Origin: Colwellia sp. RSH04
GTDB taxonomy: Bacteria; Pseudomonadota; Gammaproteobacteria; Enterobacterales; Alteromonadaceae
Reading direction: 5' to 3'
NCBI RefSeq assembly: GCF_003545765.1
Contig: NZ_QXIO01000004.1
Location: 62,001 to 126,000 of the forward strand
DNA length: 64,000 nt
Under the pieces are notes generated by a model. That model had not been told where the DNA came from and ran no database searches. It saw only the letters and a list, made by a program, of their open reading frames with translations. Below, piece by piece: positions 49,883 through 58,777 of this stretch (within the stretch, counting starts at the first letter, position 1; each line of letters opens with the position of its first letter). A program made the position numbers and the translations under genes.

Positions 49883-50452
49883 ATGAATAATAAAATGACA
49901 GCGATTGCCAGCTTCACTTTTTTCATTCTCACCACAATAAGTGCTGAGGCCAATAACTCATCAAGCAAACAGCAATTAACTGCTGAAGCGCAAACAATAG
50001 TAAAAAGCTTTGCCAACACATTAAAGCCAACATTAAAACAAGCAATACAATCTAGTGGTTTAGTGCACGCCATTGATGTATGCGCTACTGAAGCACCCAA
50101 AATAGCCAAAACATTAAGCCAGAAAACGCAATGGGATATAAGCCGTGTTAGTTTGAAAACACGTAATGCTAACAATGCGACTGCAAATAATTATGAAGCA
50201 AAAGTATTACGACAATTTGCCAAACATAATAGCGAAAATACAAAAAGCCCTCTTGAACACGCTGAAATTATCAATAATGAATTTCGTTATATGAAAGCTC
50301 AGTTAATTGAAGGAGTATGTTTAAATTGTCATGGCAGCACTATAGCTCCAGAAGTAGAACAAGCTTTAAAAAAACACTACCCAAACGATAATGCAACAGG
50401 CTATAAATTAGGTGATGTGCGTGGGGCTTTTAGTTTAGTTAAAAAGCTTTAA
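49883..50452 (+). CDS. Exported DUF3365-like c-type heme protein
   Basis: 189 residues with a signal peptide ending near AEA (ATG at 49883 or 49895; neither has a good ribosome site). One c-type heme site is present, CLNCH (C146, C149, H150). The rest, AIDVCATEAPKIAKTLS and a C-terminal GYKLGDVRGAFSL, is typical of the DUF3365/Tll0287-like fold. That fold is PAS-like and carries a heme with a possibly open coordination site. It is likely a periplasmic redox or gas-sensing cytochrome. It lies 33 bp before the PLA2-like gene in the same direction. Confidence 0.8.
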   Translation: MNNKMTAIASFTFFILTTISAEANNSSSKQQLTAEAQTIVKSFANTLKPTLKQAIQSSGLVHAIDVCATEAPKIAKTLSQKTQWDISRVSLKTRNANNATANNYEAKVLRQFAKHNSENTKSPLEHAEIINNEFRYMKAQLIEGVCLNCHGSTIAPEVEQALKKHYPNDNATGYKLGDVRGAFSLVKKL

Positions 50453-50485
50453 GCATATGCACACTGACAACCATATAGAAATTTT

Positions 50486-50917
50486 ATGCGTATTTATATA
50501 GTTATTATTTTATTAGTTACAGCTTTTAACGCTGCCGCTGACGAATTAGCCCCTTTCACTTCTGACGGATGTAGTGTTTTTCCTGATGGTACCTTTGAAC
50601 AGTCTCACCTTTGGCTTTCTTGCTGTACAGCACACGACTTAGCTTACTGGCAGGGGGGAACAGCTAAGGAAAGGTTAATTGCCGATGAAGCACTTCAACA
50701 ATGTGTTGCTGCAGTAGGAGAACCAGAAATAGCGCAATTGATGCTTGCTGGTGTTCGTGTTGGTGGAACACCTTATTTACCAACCTCTTTTCGTTGGGGC
50801 TATGGTTGGCCATACCCTAGGGGCTATAAAGCATTAACTTACAACGAAAAACAACAAGCAATAAAGCTAAGTGCTTTAATCAATAAACCTCTACAAAGTA
50901 TTCCAGAGAAAAATTGA
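50486..50917 (+). CDS. Exported phospholipase A2-like protein
   Basis: 143 residues, signal peptide ending near NAAA. The segment FTSDGCSVFPDG...LSCCTAHDLAYWQGGT holds the CCxxHDxxY motif (H50-D51 dyad) of secreted phospholipases A2. A calcium loop would be expected in DGCSxFPDG. After this, ADEALQQCV and a Tyr/Trp/Pro-rich C-terminus follow. Family known: PLA2-fold enzymes hydrolyse sn-2 acyl esters. Inferred: an exported lipase of the same kind, acting on its own or foreign membranes. It is downstream of the heme protein, probably in one transcript. Confidence 0.7.
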   Translation: MRIYIVIILLVTAFNAAADELAPFTSDGCSVFPDGTFEQSHLWLSCCTAHDLAYWQGGTAKERLIADEALQQCVAAVGEPEIAQLMLAGVRVGGTPYLPTSFRWGYGWPYPRGYKALTYNEKQQAIKLSALINKPLQSIPEKN

Positions 50918-50919
50918 TA

Positions 50920-51035
50920 TTTTTCTTAATTTAAAGTTAATTCATTACAAGCAGTCATTCTATTTTTTATGTATTCAACACAGCAGTAAAGAAAATAGCC
51001 GCTAGGGAGCTATTTATTATACTGAGTTTAGGTTA
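50920..51035. repeat. Dispersed repeat, partial copy B
   Basis: 116 bp align along their length with 42981-43097. Conserved blocks are CTTAATTxAA, AATTCATTA, CACAG(A/C)AGTAA and CTAGGGAGCTATTTATTAT. The outer end TTA (51033-51035) is the stop codon of the TSUP gene on the other strand. Confidence 0.7.
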
Positions 51036-51800
51036 TGTAATTAGTGCTGCTGCACTTGCTATAACCGTCATCAGTAATACCATGATTTTTAACGTGCCTG
51101 CTTTAACGTTTACGGCAAATTGCACAGCGACTTTTGCGCCAACAATACTACCTACGCCGAGTAATAAGCCGGGTATCCAAGCGACTTGATCTCGAAAAAT
51201 AAAAATAATTAGCGCCACACTGGTAAAAATAACCGTCGCGACCACTTTCATTGCATTGGCCCTTAATAAATTATAATTGAGCATACCAACAAACGCTGCA
51301 ATTAACACAAAACCAACACCTGCTTGTACAAAACCGCCATAAAACCCTGAGCCAAACACCGCTAATAATCGACCAATAGAGGCATAACAACTTTCAGGCT
51401 CGCTTTGTTGCTCTGAGTCAGCATCACTTTTAATAACAACCCATAAAGACACGGCAACCATAGTACCTAAAAGTAAAGGCTTTAATAGTTCAACATTTAA
51501 ATATGAAGCCGTTAGCGCGCCACATAAACCGCCAAGCAATAAAGGCCAAAAGGTATTTTTTATTGCACTTAACTCTAACTTTTTATGGTGATAAAACCCT
51601 TTCGTTGCAGTAATTGATTGCAGTAATACACCTACCCTATTTGTTGCATTAGCGATATCAGCAGGTAAACCACACATCATTAATGCTGGTAACGATAGAT
51701 TTGAGCCTCCGCCAGCCAACGTATTAATAACGCCTGCAATTAATCCTATTACGATTAACAAGGCTCCTTGTGTTATATCTAGGGTGTTAAACATTATCAT
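51033..51800 (-). CDS. TSUP (TauE/SafE) family permease
   Basis: 255 residues, about seven to eight transmembrane helices in two related halves. The first half has GLIAGVINTLAGGGSNLSLPALMMCGLPADIANATNRVG, and the second GFYGGFVQAGVGFVLIAAFVGMLNYNLLRANAMK; both are the signature halves of the family. It would transport sulphite, sulphonates or related anions. Substrate unknown. It lies 15 bp after ppnP in the same direction. Its final codons and stop (LIT, then TAA) run into a repeat element, so the C-terminus was probably altered by that insertion. Confidence 0.85.
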   Translation of the reverse strand: MIMFNTLDITQGALLIVIGLIAGVINTLAGGGSNLSLPALMMCGLPADIANATNRVGVLLQSITATKGFYHHKKLELSAIKNTFWPLLLGGLCGALTASYLNVELLKPLLLGTMVAVSLWVVIKSDADSEQQSEPESCYASIGRLLAVFGSGFYGGFVQAGVGFVLIAAFVGMLNYNLLRANAMKVVATVIFTSVALIIFIFRDQVAWIPGLLLGVGSIVGAKVAVQFAVNVKAGTLKIMVLLMTVIASAAALIT

Positions 51801-51815
51801 CCTTGTTTTTAAACG

Positions 51816-52136
51816 TTATTCGCTGGCTAGATAGCTACAGCAATAGTCAATTAAGGTTTTGGCTTTAATTTCAAATTTACTGTGCGCAGGGACATAAAAT
51901 GATTCGCCTGCGCCAATAGTTTGCCATTGTTCTGTTTCAGGTAATAAAATATCACATTCACCCGCGAGTATTTCCATCAGCTCTTTTTCTTTGGTTGCAA
52001 ACTTATAATCGCCTACTTGCATAATACCTAAGGTTTTAAAACTTCCATCAGCAAAGGTCACTTTTCTACTGGTGACCATACCATCAAAATACACACTAGC
52101 CGCTTTAGTTACCGTCACATTATTAAATTCAGCCAT
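51816..52136 (-). CDS. ppnP: Pyrimidine/purine nucleoside phosphorylase PpnP
   Basis: 106 residues, a single cupin domain of the DUF1255/YaiE family. Family stretches are NVTVTKAASVYFDGMVTSRKVTF, LGIMQVGDYKF and WQTIGAGESFYVPAHSKFEIK, with the conserved end DYCCSYL. PpnP splits many nucleosides with phosphate to base and ribose-1-phosphate. It is upstream of the TSUP permease with a 15-bp gap. About 12 residues longer than E. coli YaiE, mainly at the N-terminus. Confidence 0.93.
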   Translation of the reverse strand: MAEFNNVTVTKAASVYFDGMVTSRKVTFADGSFKTLGIMQVGDYKFATKEKELMEILAGECDILLPETEQWQTIGAGESFYVPAHSKFEIKAKTLIDYCCSYLASE

Positions 52137-52247
52137 CTTCTGTTCCTATTAATGATTAAAAATATTGCAAAAAAAATCGGCCTGCCCTTTTTAAAGTGAC
52201 ATGCCGATTCTTGTTTACTTACCTGTATTCTAGGTTAGCATTGAGTA

Positions 52248-53729
52248 TTAGCTATTCGCTTCTACAATTTTTTTCATATCGGTCATGTAACCACGAAGTT
52301 CTTTACCGACAATCTCAACACCGTGGTTGCGAATTTCTTCATTCACTTCGATTAAACGCACGTTATCAACCCCGTTTGAACCAGTGATACCGTCACCTAA
52401 CTCTTCCAGTGTTAAGCGCGAAGCATATTCTTCTAATAATGGTACCGCTGCATGGCTAAATAAGTAGTTACCGTATTCAGCAGTATCAGAGATAACAACA
52501 TTCATTTCGTATAGTTTGTTACGTGCAATACAGTTAGCAATTAATGGCGTTTCATGTAATGACTCATAGTAAGCAGATTCTTCAATAATGCCTGAATCTA
52601 CCATCGCTTCAAACGCTAATTCAACACCCGCTTTAACCATAGCTACTACGAAAATACCTTTGTCGTAATACTCTTGTTCAGTAATTTCAGTATCGCAATC
52701 TGGGGCTTGTTCAAATGATGTTTCGGCTGTTGCTGCACGCCACTTAAGTAAGTTAGCATCATCATTTTTCCAATCTTCCATCATGGTTGCAGAGAAACGA
52801 CCTTCAATAATGTCGTCCATATGCTTTTGGAAAAGTGGACGTAATATTTCTTTCAGCTCTAAAGACATATCGAATGCTTTCACTTTAGCTGGATTTGTCA
52901 AGCGATCCATCATGTTAGTGATTCCACCATGCTTTAAGCCTTCAGTGGTAGTTTCGATACCGTATTGTAACAATTTACGTGCATAACCTGCATCCATACC
53001 TTGAGCAACTAATTGCTTATGACCTAATACCGCAGCCGTTTGCAACATACCACAAAGAATTGTTTGCTCACCCATTAAGTCAGACTTTACTTCAGCAATG
53101 AATGATGATTCTAATACACCAGCTCTATCACCACCTGTTGCAGAAGCATAGGCTTTTGCAATCGCTAAACCGTTACCTTGTGGATCATTTTCAGGGTGAA
53201 CAGCGATTAAGGTTGGTACACCAAAACCACGCTTGTATTCTTCACGTACTTCAGTACCAGGACACTTAGGCGCTACCATCACAACCGTAATGTCTGGACG
53301 AATTTGCATACCTTCTTCAACGATATTAAAACCGTGAGAGTATGAAAGCGTTGCACCTTGCTTCATTAAAGGCATAACGGCAGTTACCGCTGAAGTATGT
53401 TGCTTATCAGGTGTTAAGTTTAATACTAAGTCAGCTTGAGGTATTAATTCTTCGTAGTTGCCTACGGTAAAACCATTTTCTGTAGCCCACTGCCATGATT
53501 GACGTTTTTCAGCAATAGCCGCGTCACGTAAGGCATAAGAGATGTTTAAACCAGAATCGCGCATGTTTAAACCTTGGTTCAAACCTTGTGCACCACAACC
53601 AACAATGACAATGTTCCAATCTTTAATGAAGTTACAGCCATCGCTGAACTCTTCACGCTTCATAAATCGACACTTGCCTAATTGTTCAAGCTTTTCACGT
53701 AAGCTTAAGGTATTAAAATAATTGCTCAT
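52248..53729 (-). CDS. ilvC: Ketol-acid reductoisomerase (class II)
   Basis: 493 residues from ATG 53729 ([14 protein letters not shown]), which has GAGGAAAGG just upstream and aligns with E. coli IlvC; a start at 53750 is rejected. It has the long class II form with duplicated C-terminal knotted domain. [21 protein letters not shown]-like NADPH motif ([17 protein letters not shown] here), [18 protein letters not shown] and the metal-binding [14 protein letters not shown] are present. It converts acetolactate to dihydroxy-isovalerate. Divergent ilvY sits opposite. Product of IlvG/M, substrate supplier of IlvD, both encoded nearby. Confidence 0.97.
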   Translation of the reverse strand: MSNYFNTLSLREKLEQLGKCRFMKREEFSDGCNFIKDWNIVIVGCGAQGLNQGLNMRDSGLNISYALRDAAIAEKRQSWQWATENGFTVGNYEELIPQADLVLNLTPDKQHTSAVTAVMPLMKQGATLSYSHGFNIVEEGMQIRPDITVVMVAPKCPGTEVREEYKRGFGVPTLIAVHPENDPQGNGLAIAKAYASATGGDRAGVLESSFIAEVKSDLMGEQTILCGMLQTAAVLGHKQLVAQGMDAGYARKLLQYGIETTTEGLKHGGITNMMDRLTNPAKVKAFDMSLELKEILRPLFQKHMDDIIEGRFSATMMEDWKNDDANLLKWRAATAETSFEQAPDCDTEITEQEYYDKGIFVVAMVKAGVELAFEAMVDSGIIEESAYYESLHETPLIANCIARNKLYEMNVVISDTAEYGNYLFSHAAVPLLEEYASRLTLEELGDGITGSNGVDNVRLIEVNEEIRNHGVEIVGKELRGYMTDMKKIVEANS

Positions 53730-53859
53730 GGCCTTTCCTCGGTATAACAATAACTGATATTAATACGTTCATTAGATTTTAATGGCACGTACTGAATTTT
53801 GATGATTGAAGCATAGCGCACAATCCGTGTTGCGAAAAATGATATATTTGCATCGTAGT

Positions 53860-53876
53860 ATTGCGTTTTTTGCAAT
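53860..53876. promoter_or_regulatory. Candidate IlvY operator
   Basis: ATTGC-N7-GCAAT is a symmetrical LysR-type T-N11-A motif in the 189-bp ilvC-ilvY gap, 43 bp before ilvY. IlvY of E. coli binds tandem operators in the same gap and activates ilvC when acetolactate accumulates. Confidence 0.55.
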
Positions 53877-53918
53877 ATACTATTAAATATTATCTCGCCA
53901 CATGAAAGAAGCCTTGTT

Positions 53919-54812
53919 ATGGATCAAAAAGCACTCGCGATATTTCAACACCTCGCCACTAGTTTACACTTTGGTAAAACAGCGCAAGCGCACCACATGA
54001 GTCCTTCAACCTTGAGCAGGGCAATACAACGTTTAGAACAAGAGTTAGCCTGTGAGTTATTACATCGTGATAATCGTACGGTAGTACTGACTGAAGAAGG
54101 TAAAAAATTTAAACGCTTTGCCGAGCAGCAATTAGAGCAATGGCAAACGTTTAAACACTCTATCGCTCAAGAACAGCAAGCGTTAACGGGGAAACTTCAT
54201 ATTTACTGTTCAGTAACGGCAGCATATAGTCATTTGCCGCCACTGCTCGATCGATTCAGAGTAGCGCATCCGTTAGTTGAAATTATGTTAACGACCGGTG
54301 ATGCCGCCGATGCTCTTGAACAACTGCAAAATCAATCTGTCGATTTTGCCATTGCTGCCAACCCAGAAAACCTCCCTAGAAGTGTTTTTTTTCATCACTT
54401 AGCTACCGTGCCTCTTGCGGTAATCGCACCGACAATGACATGCAAAGTACAGCAACAATTACAACAAGCCAGTAACTCTTCACAAGGCATTATTTGGTCG
54501 CAAATGCCAATTATTTTGCCCGAGCATGGTCCCGCGAGAAAGCGTTTCGAGCATTGGTATCGTAAAAAACAACAAGGGAAAGCCAATATTTATGCCACCG
54601 TTTCAGGTCATGAAGCTTTAGTCAGTATGGTTGCTTTGGGCTGTGGTGTAGGCATAGTACCGCAAGTGGTCGTTGAAAATAGCCCTGTGAAAGATAGGGT
54701 ACAATATTTAAGTGATGTCGGTGAAATTGAACCCTTTGAATTAGGTATTTGCTGCTTGAATCAATCACGCTCTCAACCTTTGATCCAAGCATTTTTCCAA
54801 TCAATACAATAA
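53919..54812 (+). CDS. ilvY: IlvY, LysR-family activator of ilvC
   Basis: 297 residues. N-terminal HTH has FHLATSLHFGKTAQAHHMSPSTLSRAIQRLEQEL (first residue here Q), and a periplasmic-binding-type co-inducer domain follows (LPPLLDRFRVAHPLVEI, VSMVALGCGVGIVPQVVV). It is divergent from ilvC, the conserved placement for IlvY. Known: it binds acetolactate or acetohydroxybutyrate and activates ilvC. The start ATG has only a weak ribosome site (GAAAGAAGCC). Confidence 0.93.
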   Translation: MDQKALAIFQHLATSLHFGKTAQAHHMSPSTLSRAIQRLEQELACELLHRDNRTVVLTEEGKKFKRFAEQQLEQWQTFKHSIAQEQQALTGKLHIYCSVTAAYSHLPPLLDRFRVAHPLVEIMLTTGDAADALEQLQNQSVDFAIAANPENLPRSVFFHHLATVPLAVIAPTMTCKVQQQLQQASNSSQGIIWSQMPIILPEHGPARKRFEHWYRKKQQGKANIYATVSGHEALVSMVALGCGVGIVPQVVVENSPVKDRVQYLSDVGEIEPFELGICCLNQSRSQPLIQAFFQSIQ

Positions 54813-54829
54813 TGTTTTAGTACTGATAG

Positions 54830-56353
54830 TCAGACAGCAACCGCGCTGGTTAAATGCCGTAACAGTCTATCCATTGCGCGATACGACAACGCTTCAACAA
54901 GGTGTTCATGTGCAATATGTTCAACATGCTCCATGTCTGCTAGCGTGCGAGCAATTTTTAAGATTTTATGATGAGCACGTGTTGATAAGCCTAATTTCTC
55001 AACTGCCAGCTCAAGAAATTCATTATTTTGAGCTGATAATTGACAATGCAGTTTTAATTCACTGGCTTCAAGGTGAGCGTTGGCTTTACTTTGTCGTGCG
55101 TTTTGTTTTGCACGGCATATTTCAACTCGCTCACGAACAGTACAACTGGTCTCATTGCCTGAGCTATCTTGTGCCCAAGTGCCTTTAGGTAATCTCGCCA
55201 CTTCAATTTGAATATCAATGCGATCAAGAAAAGGGCCTGATAAACGATTAAGATACCGTAACACTTGCTCTGGTGTACTTCGATTATCATTATAAAACCC
55301 CGTTGGACTAGGGTTCATTGCTGCAATAAGTTGAAACCTTGCAGGAAAGCATTGCTTATGCAACGCTCGCGATATGGTCACCTCACCTGACTCCATCGGT
55401 TCTCGCAATACATCAAGGACTTTACGTTCAAACTCGGGTAGTTCATCTAAAAACAAGACACCGTTATGTGCTAACGAAATTTCACCGGGCTTTGGTTGAC
55501 TCCCACCGCCAACAAGGGCTGCCGAAGAAGCGGTATGATGCGGTGCTCTAAAGGGTCTAGTAAACCATGATTGTTGATCGATAGTTTGGTGGCTAATTGA
55601 TTGAACGGCTGCAATTTCAAGCGCCTCTTGTTCAGTCATCTTTGGCAGAATACCTGCTAAGCGACTTGCTAGCATGGTTTTACCCGTACCTGGTGGACCA
55701 ATCAAAAGCAAATTATGACCACCACTAGCAGCAATCTCTAAGGCACGTTTTGCAAAAGGCTGACCGATAACATCACTCATGTCGAGTGAGTTTTGCAATG
55801 GCTGTTCTTTCACTTCTCTTTCGGTGACAAACGGTAATCTTTTCTGTTTTGAAAAATGCGGGTATAACTCAGTTAAATGTCTTACGCCATGTACTTTTGC
55901 TTGCTTAACCCAACTTGCTTGATCAGTGTTTTGTTCTGGTATGATTAATGTACGTCCACTTTGACAACTTGCTATTGTCATTGGAATTTCACCTATTATC
56001 GCCCTTAACTCACCTGATAAAGCCAACTCACCAGCAAATTCATATTGAGCAAGATCTATCTCTGGCAGCTGCTCTGAGGCAGCTAATATCCCTACAGCAA
56101 TGGGTAAATCAAAACGTCCTCCCTCTTTGGGAAGGTCAGCAGGCGCAAGGTTGATGGTGATACGCTTAGCAGGAAATTCGTAACCACAATTGATGATGGC
56201 ACTACGAACTCTGTCTTTTGATTCTTTTACCGAAGCCTCTGGAAGGCCGACGATATTGAATGCAGGTAAGCCATTAGCTAAATGCACTTCTACGGTAACT
56301 AATGGAGCAGTTAACCCCACTCGAGCTCGACTATAAACACAGGCAAGTGACAT
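54830..56353 (-). CDS. comM: ComM/YifB-family AAA+ ATPase
   Basis: 507 residues. N-terminal ChlI/Lon-protease-like domain (about 20-150), then an Mg-chelatase-type AAA+ domain with Walker A GPPGTGKT and GVLFLDELPEFER, and a C-terminal helical domain. Known role of ComM: a hexameric helicase that drives branch migration during natural transformation. The usual ilv-side location is preserved: in many gammaproteobacteria yifB sits opposite the ilvGMEDA leader. It is divergent from that operon here too. Confidence 0.95.
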   Translation of the reverse strand: MSLACVYSRARVGLTAPLVTVEVHLANGLPAFNIVGLPEASVKESKDRVRSAIINCGYEFPAKRITINLAPADLPKEGGRFDLPIAVGILAASEQLPEIDLAQYEFAGELALSGELRAIIGEIPMTIASCQSGRTLIIPEQNTDQASWVKQAKVHGVRHLTELYPHFSKQKRLPFVTEREVKEQPLQNSLDMSDVIGQPFAKRALEIAASGGHNLLLIGPPGTGKTMLASRLAGILPKMTEQEALEIAAVQSISHQTIDQQSWFTRPFRAPHHTASSAALVGGGSQPKPGEISLAHNGVLFLDELPEFERKVLDVLREPMESGEVTISRALHKQCFPARFQLIAAMNPSPTGFYNDNRSTPEQVLRYLNRLSGPFLDRIDIQIEVARLPKGTWAQDSSGNETSCTVRERVEICRAKQNARQSKANAHLEASELKLHCQLSAQNNEFLELAVEKLGLSTRAHHKILKIARTLADMEHVEHIAHEHLVEALSYRAMDRLLRHLTSAVAV

Positions 56354-56583
56354 ATAAAATCCTTTTTAATATTATCTTTAAAATTTAGTGTAGCTCACTT
56401 TTTAATAGTTCACTGTTATTACCATTGCTCAAGCTTTGTGCAAAAAAGCTATAACAAAACTTCTTGCTATGTGCCCATTTGCTATGGTACTAATTTAATA
56501 AGGCTGCGAACTGACCCGTTTTCGGCCAAATAAATTAGCGACTAAAAACAAAAATAAATAGCTAAAAATAACAAAGAGAAAAT
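56354..56583. promoter_or_regulatory. comM / ilvGMEDA divergent promoter region
   Basis: 230 bp between comM and the ilv leader peptide. It must contain both promoters. TTGCTATGTGCCCATTTGCTATGGT-like AT-rich stretches (split around 56480) precede TACTAAT, but no box is convincing enough to assign. No gene is present. Confidence 0.4.
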
Positions 56584-56664
56584 ATGAAAAACTTTAACTC
56601 AATTATTGTCAACCTTCTCGTCGTAGTGATTATTAAATCACCTCGAGGGTTTTCGTTGAGCTAG
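56584..56664 (+). CDS. ilvL: ilv operon leader peptide
   Basis: A 26-codon frame, MKNFNSIIVNLLVVVIIKSP followed by RGFSLS. It contains four Ile, three Leu (two in the central run) and four Val codons, several in direct succession (LLVVVII). AAAGAGAA precedes the ATG. It overlaps the first arms of the attenuator structures just upstream of ilvG. Ribosome stalling here when charged Ile, Leu or Val tRNA is scarce would favour the antiterminator. It corresponds to IlvL of E. coli, though the sequence is its own. Confidence 0.93.
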   Translation: MKNFNSIIVNLLVVVIIKSPRGFSLS

Positions 56665-56733
56665 AGAAAAGCAAAATACTGAATAACAAACCCTCGCTTC
56701 GAAAGAACCGAGGGTTTTCTTTTTTTTAATTGA
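56639..56733 (+). terminator. ilvGMEDA transcription attenuator
   Basis: The terminator stem AACCCTCG (56690-56697 area) with CGAGGGTT (about 56709-56716) is followed by TTCTTTTTTTT. An earlier copy of the right arm, CGAGGGTTTTCG (56645-56656), lies inside the leader peptide gene. It can pair with the same AACCCTCG segment to form the antiterminator. The mutually exclusive pairings are visible directly. Regulation by Ile/Leu/Val supply is the known mechanism for ilvGMEDA. Confidence 0.9.
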
Positions 56734-56749
56734 TATTTTTGGAATCAAC

Positions 56750-58414
56750 ATGAACAGCAGCAAACCTTTAACAGGTGGCGGATTATTATTTGAAGTATTA
56801 GAGCAACATGGCGTAGAGCATGTCTTTGGCTACCCAGGTGGCGCAATCATGCCTATTTACGATGCTCTTTACGATAGCAATGTGAAGCACTTTCTTTGTC
56901 GTCATGAACAAGGTGCTGCGTTTTCCGCGGTCGGTTATGCACGTGCTGCGGGTAAAGTCGGTGTTTGCATGGCAACGTCTGGTCCAGGTGCAACTAACCT
57001 AATCACAGGTCTTGCCGACGCTTTAGCGGATTCTATTCCTGTTGTTGCTATTACCGGCCAAGTTGCCACTTCTGCTATGGGTAGTGATGCCTTTCAAGAA
57101 ATCGACATATTCGGTTTATCACTTGCCTGTACAAAACATTCATTCCAAGTAAGCGATATTAATGATTTAGAAAATGTACTTCATCAAGCCTTTGAAATCG
57201 CGTTAGAAGGTCGACAAGGGCCTGTTCTTGTCGATATTCCAAAAGATATTCAACAAGCAGAAGTCACTTCACGTTTAGAAGAATTTTCACATTTAACCAA
57301 CAAAGTACAATTACCGTTAGCCGATATCAGTAACGCTATCGACATATTAACCCATGCCAAACAGCCTATTTTATATGTAGGTGGTGGTGTTGGTATGGCC
57401 AATGCCATTGACGAAGTAAGAAGTTTTGCTGAGCAAACAGGCATGCCTAGCGTTTCAACCTTAAAAGGCTTAGGCGCTATTAACGCTGATAATGAAAATT
57501 ACATGGGTATGCTAGGTATGCACGGCACTAAAGCATCAAACTTAGCGGTTCAGGAGTGTGATTTGTTAGTGGTTGTTGGTGCTCGTTTTGATGACCGAGT
57601 AACAGGGAAGCTGAACGAATTCGCCCCAAATGCGAAGGTAATTCATTTCGATATTGATACCGCAGAAATCAATAAAAGACGCTTTGCTGATGCCGCTATT
57701 TTAGGTGATTTAAAAGCCAATTTACCGCTATTATCTATGTCGTTAAACATTAGTGAGTGGCAAGCCAAAGTTAAGCAAATGAAAGCTGATTTTGGCTGGC
57801 GATATGATCACCCAGGCAGCAAAATTTTTGCCCCAGCTGTGCTAAAAGAAATGAGCGATTTAATGCCGAAAAACACCTGTATTACAACGGATGTTGGCCA
57901 GCACCAAATGTGGTCTGCACAGCACATTAGCGTTGATGATCCGTGTAATTTTCTAACCAGTGGTGGCATGGGTACCATGGGCTTTGGTTTACCTGCTGCC
58001 ATAGGCGCACAAATTAGTCGACCTCACGATACCGTTATTGCCGTTTCAGGTGATGGTTCTATCATGATGAATGTCCAAGAATTAGCCACAATAAAACGCT
58101 ATCAAATACCGGTTAAAATTTTACTGATCGACAATGCTAAATTAGGCATGGTTCGCCAATGGCAAGACTTGTTCTTTGATGGTCGCTTAAGCGAAACTGA
58201 CTTGGCTGATAACCCTGACTTCTCTCAGTTAGCTCGCTCATTTGAGATTAAAGCTCAAACGATTACAGAAAAGAGCCAAGTATCTGAAGCACTTAAAGAA
58301 ATGATTGATCATCAAGGCCCATATCTATTGCATGTGAAAATAGATGCTAAAGACAACGTTTGGCCATTAGTGCCACCTAATACCGCCAACGATAAAATGA
58401 TGGAGAGTGTGTAA
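56750..58414 (+). CDS. ilvG: Acetolactate synthase II, large subunit
   Basis: 554 residues, full length and intact (E. coli K-12 ilvG is frameshifted). ThDP-binding [39 protein letters not shown], split at residue 450, FAD site region, and the N-terminal [14 protein letters not shown] with catalytic glutamate in [11 protein letters not shown] are all present. It condenses pyruvate with pyruvate or 2-oxobutyrate. First structural gene after the attenuator; the small subunit gene starts 1 bp after its stop. Confidence 0.97.
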   Translation: MNSSKPLTGGGLLFEVLEQHGVEHVFGYPGGAIMPIYDALYDSNVKHFLCRHEQGAAFSAVGYARAAGKVGVCMATSGPGATNLITGLADALADSIPVVAITGQVATSAMGSDAFQEIDIFGLSLACTKHSFQVSDINDLENVLHQAFEIALEGRQGPVLVDIPKDIQQAEVTSRLEEFSHLTNKVQLPLADISNAIDILTHAKQPILYVGGGVGMANAIDEVRSFAEQTGMPSVSTLKGLGAINADNENYMGMLGMHGTKASNLAVQECDLLVVVGARFDDRVTGKLNEFAPNAKVIHFDIDTAEINKRRFADAAILGDLKANLPLLSMSLNISEWQAKVKQMKADFGWRYDHPGSKIFAPAVLKEMSDLMPKNTCITTDVGQHQMWSAQHISVDDPCNFLTSGGMGTMGFGLPAAIGAQISRPHDTVIAVSGDGSIMMNVQELATIKRYQIPVKILLIDNAKLGMVRQWQDLFFDGRLSETDLADNPDFSQLARSFEIKAQTITEKSQVSEALKEMIDHQGPYLLHVKIDAKDNVWPLVPPNTANDKMMESV

Positions 58415-58415
58415 C

Positions 58416-58685
58416 ATGAACGATTATAAATTAATTATCATGACCGATGACAAGCAAGTTGTCTTAGAGAGAATTTTGCAGGTAACACGCTATCGTGGAT
58501 TTTTAATCAATGGGATGAATGCTCAAGTTAACACGGGCAATCAAATCGCCACGATTGAGTTATTTGTCAGTAGTGAGCGACCAATTGAACTTTTAATCGA
58601 TCAAATCAATAAACTGATCGACATAAAGGGTGTCAAAGTAGACAATAAAGCCGAGAATAATGGCGCGCAACAACATAGCGCCTAA
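58416..58685 (+). CDS. ilvM: Acetolactate synthase II, small (regulatory) subunit
   Basis: 89 residues from ATG 58416; a GTG three codons earlier overlaps the ilvG end and is less likely. A single ACT-type domain (VVLERILQVTRYRGFLINGMNAQ, ELLIDQINKLIDIKGVKV) matches IlvM in length and pattern. It is required for activity of IlvG. The C-terminal tail NKAENNGAQQHSA is polar. Gap to ilvE is 92 bp, with no terminator. Confidence 0.92.
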   Translation: MNDYKLIIMTDDKQVVLERILQVTRYRGFLINGMNAQVNTGNQIATIELFVSSERPIELLIDQINKLIDIKGVKVDNKAENNGAQQHSA

Positions 58686-58777
58686 CATATTATTACAGCA
58701 CCCATATAAACACTGAATTAATTCAATTTTCAACTTTAAGAGTTAATCAGTAGAAATAAAATATTAGGAAAAAGAAC

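Noticed and set aside
49867-50175. 102-codon frame opposite the heme protein gene
   Set aside because: Hydrophobic Cys/Val-rich translation arises from the antisense of the signal peptide and helical region; the plus-strand gene has a heme motif and is preferred.
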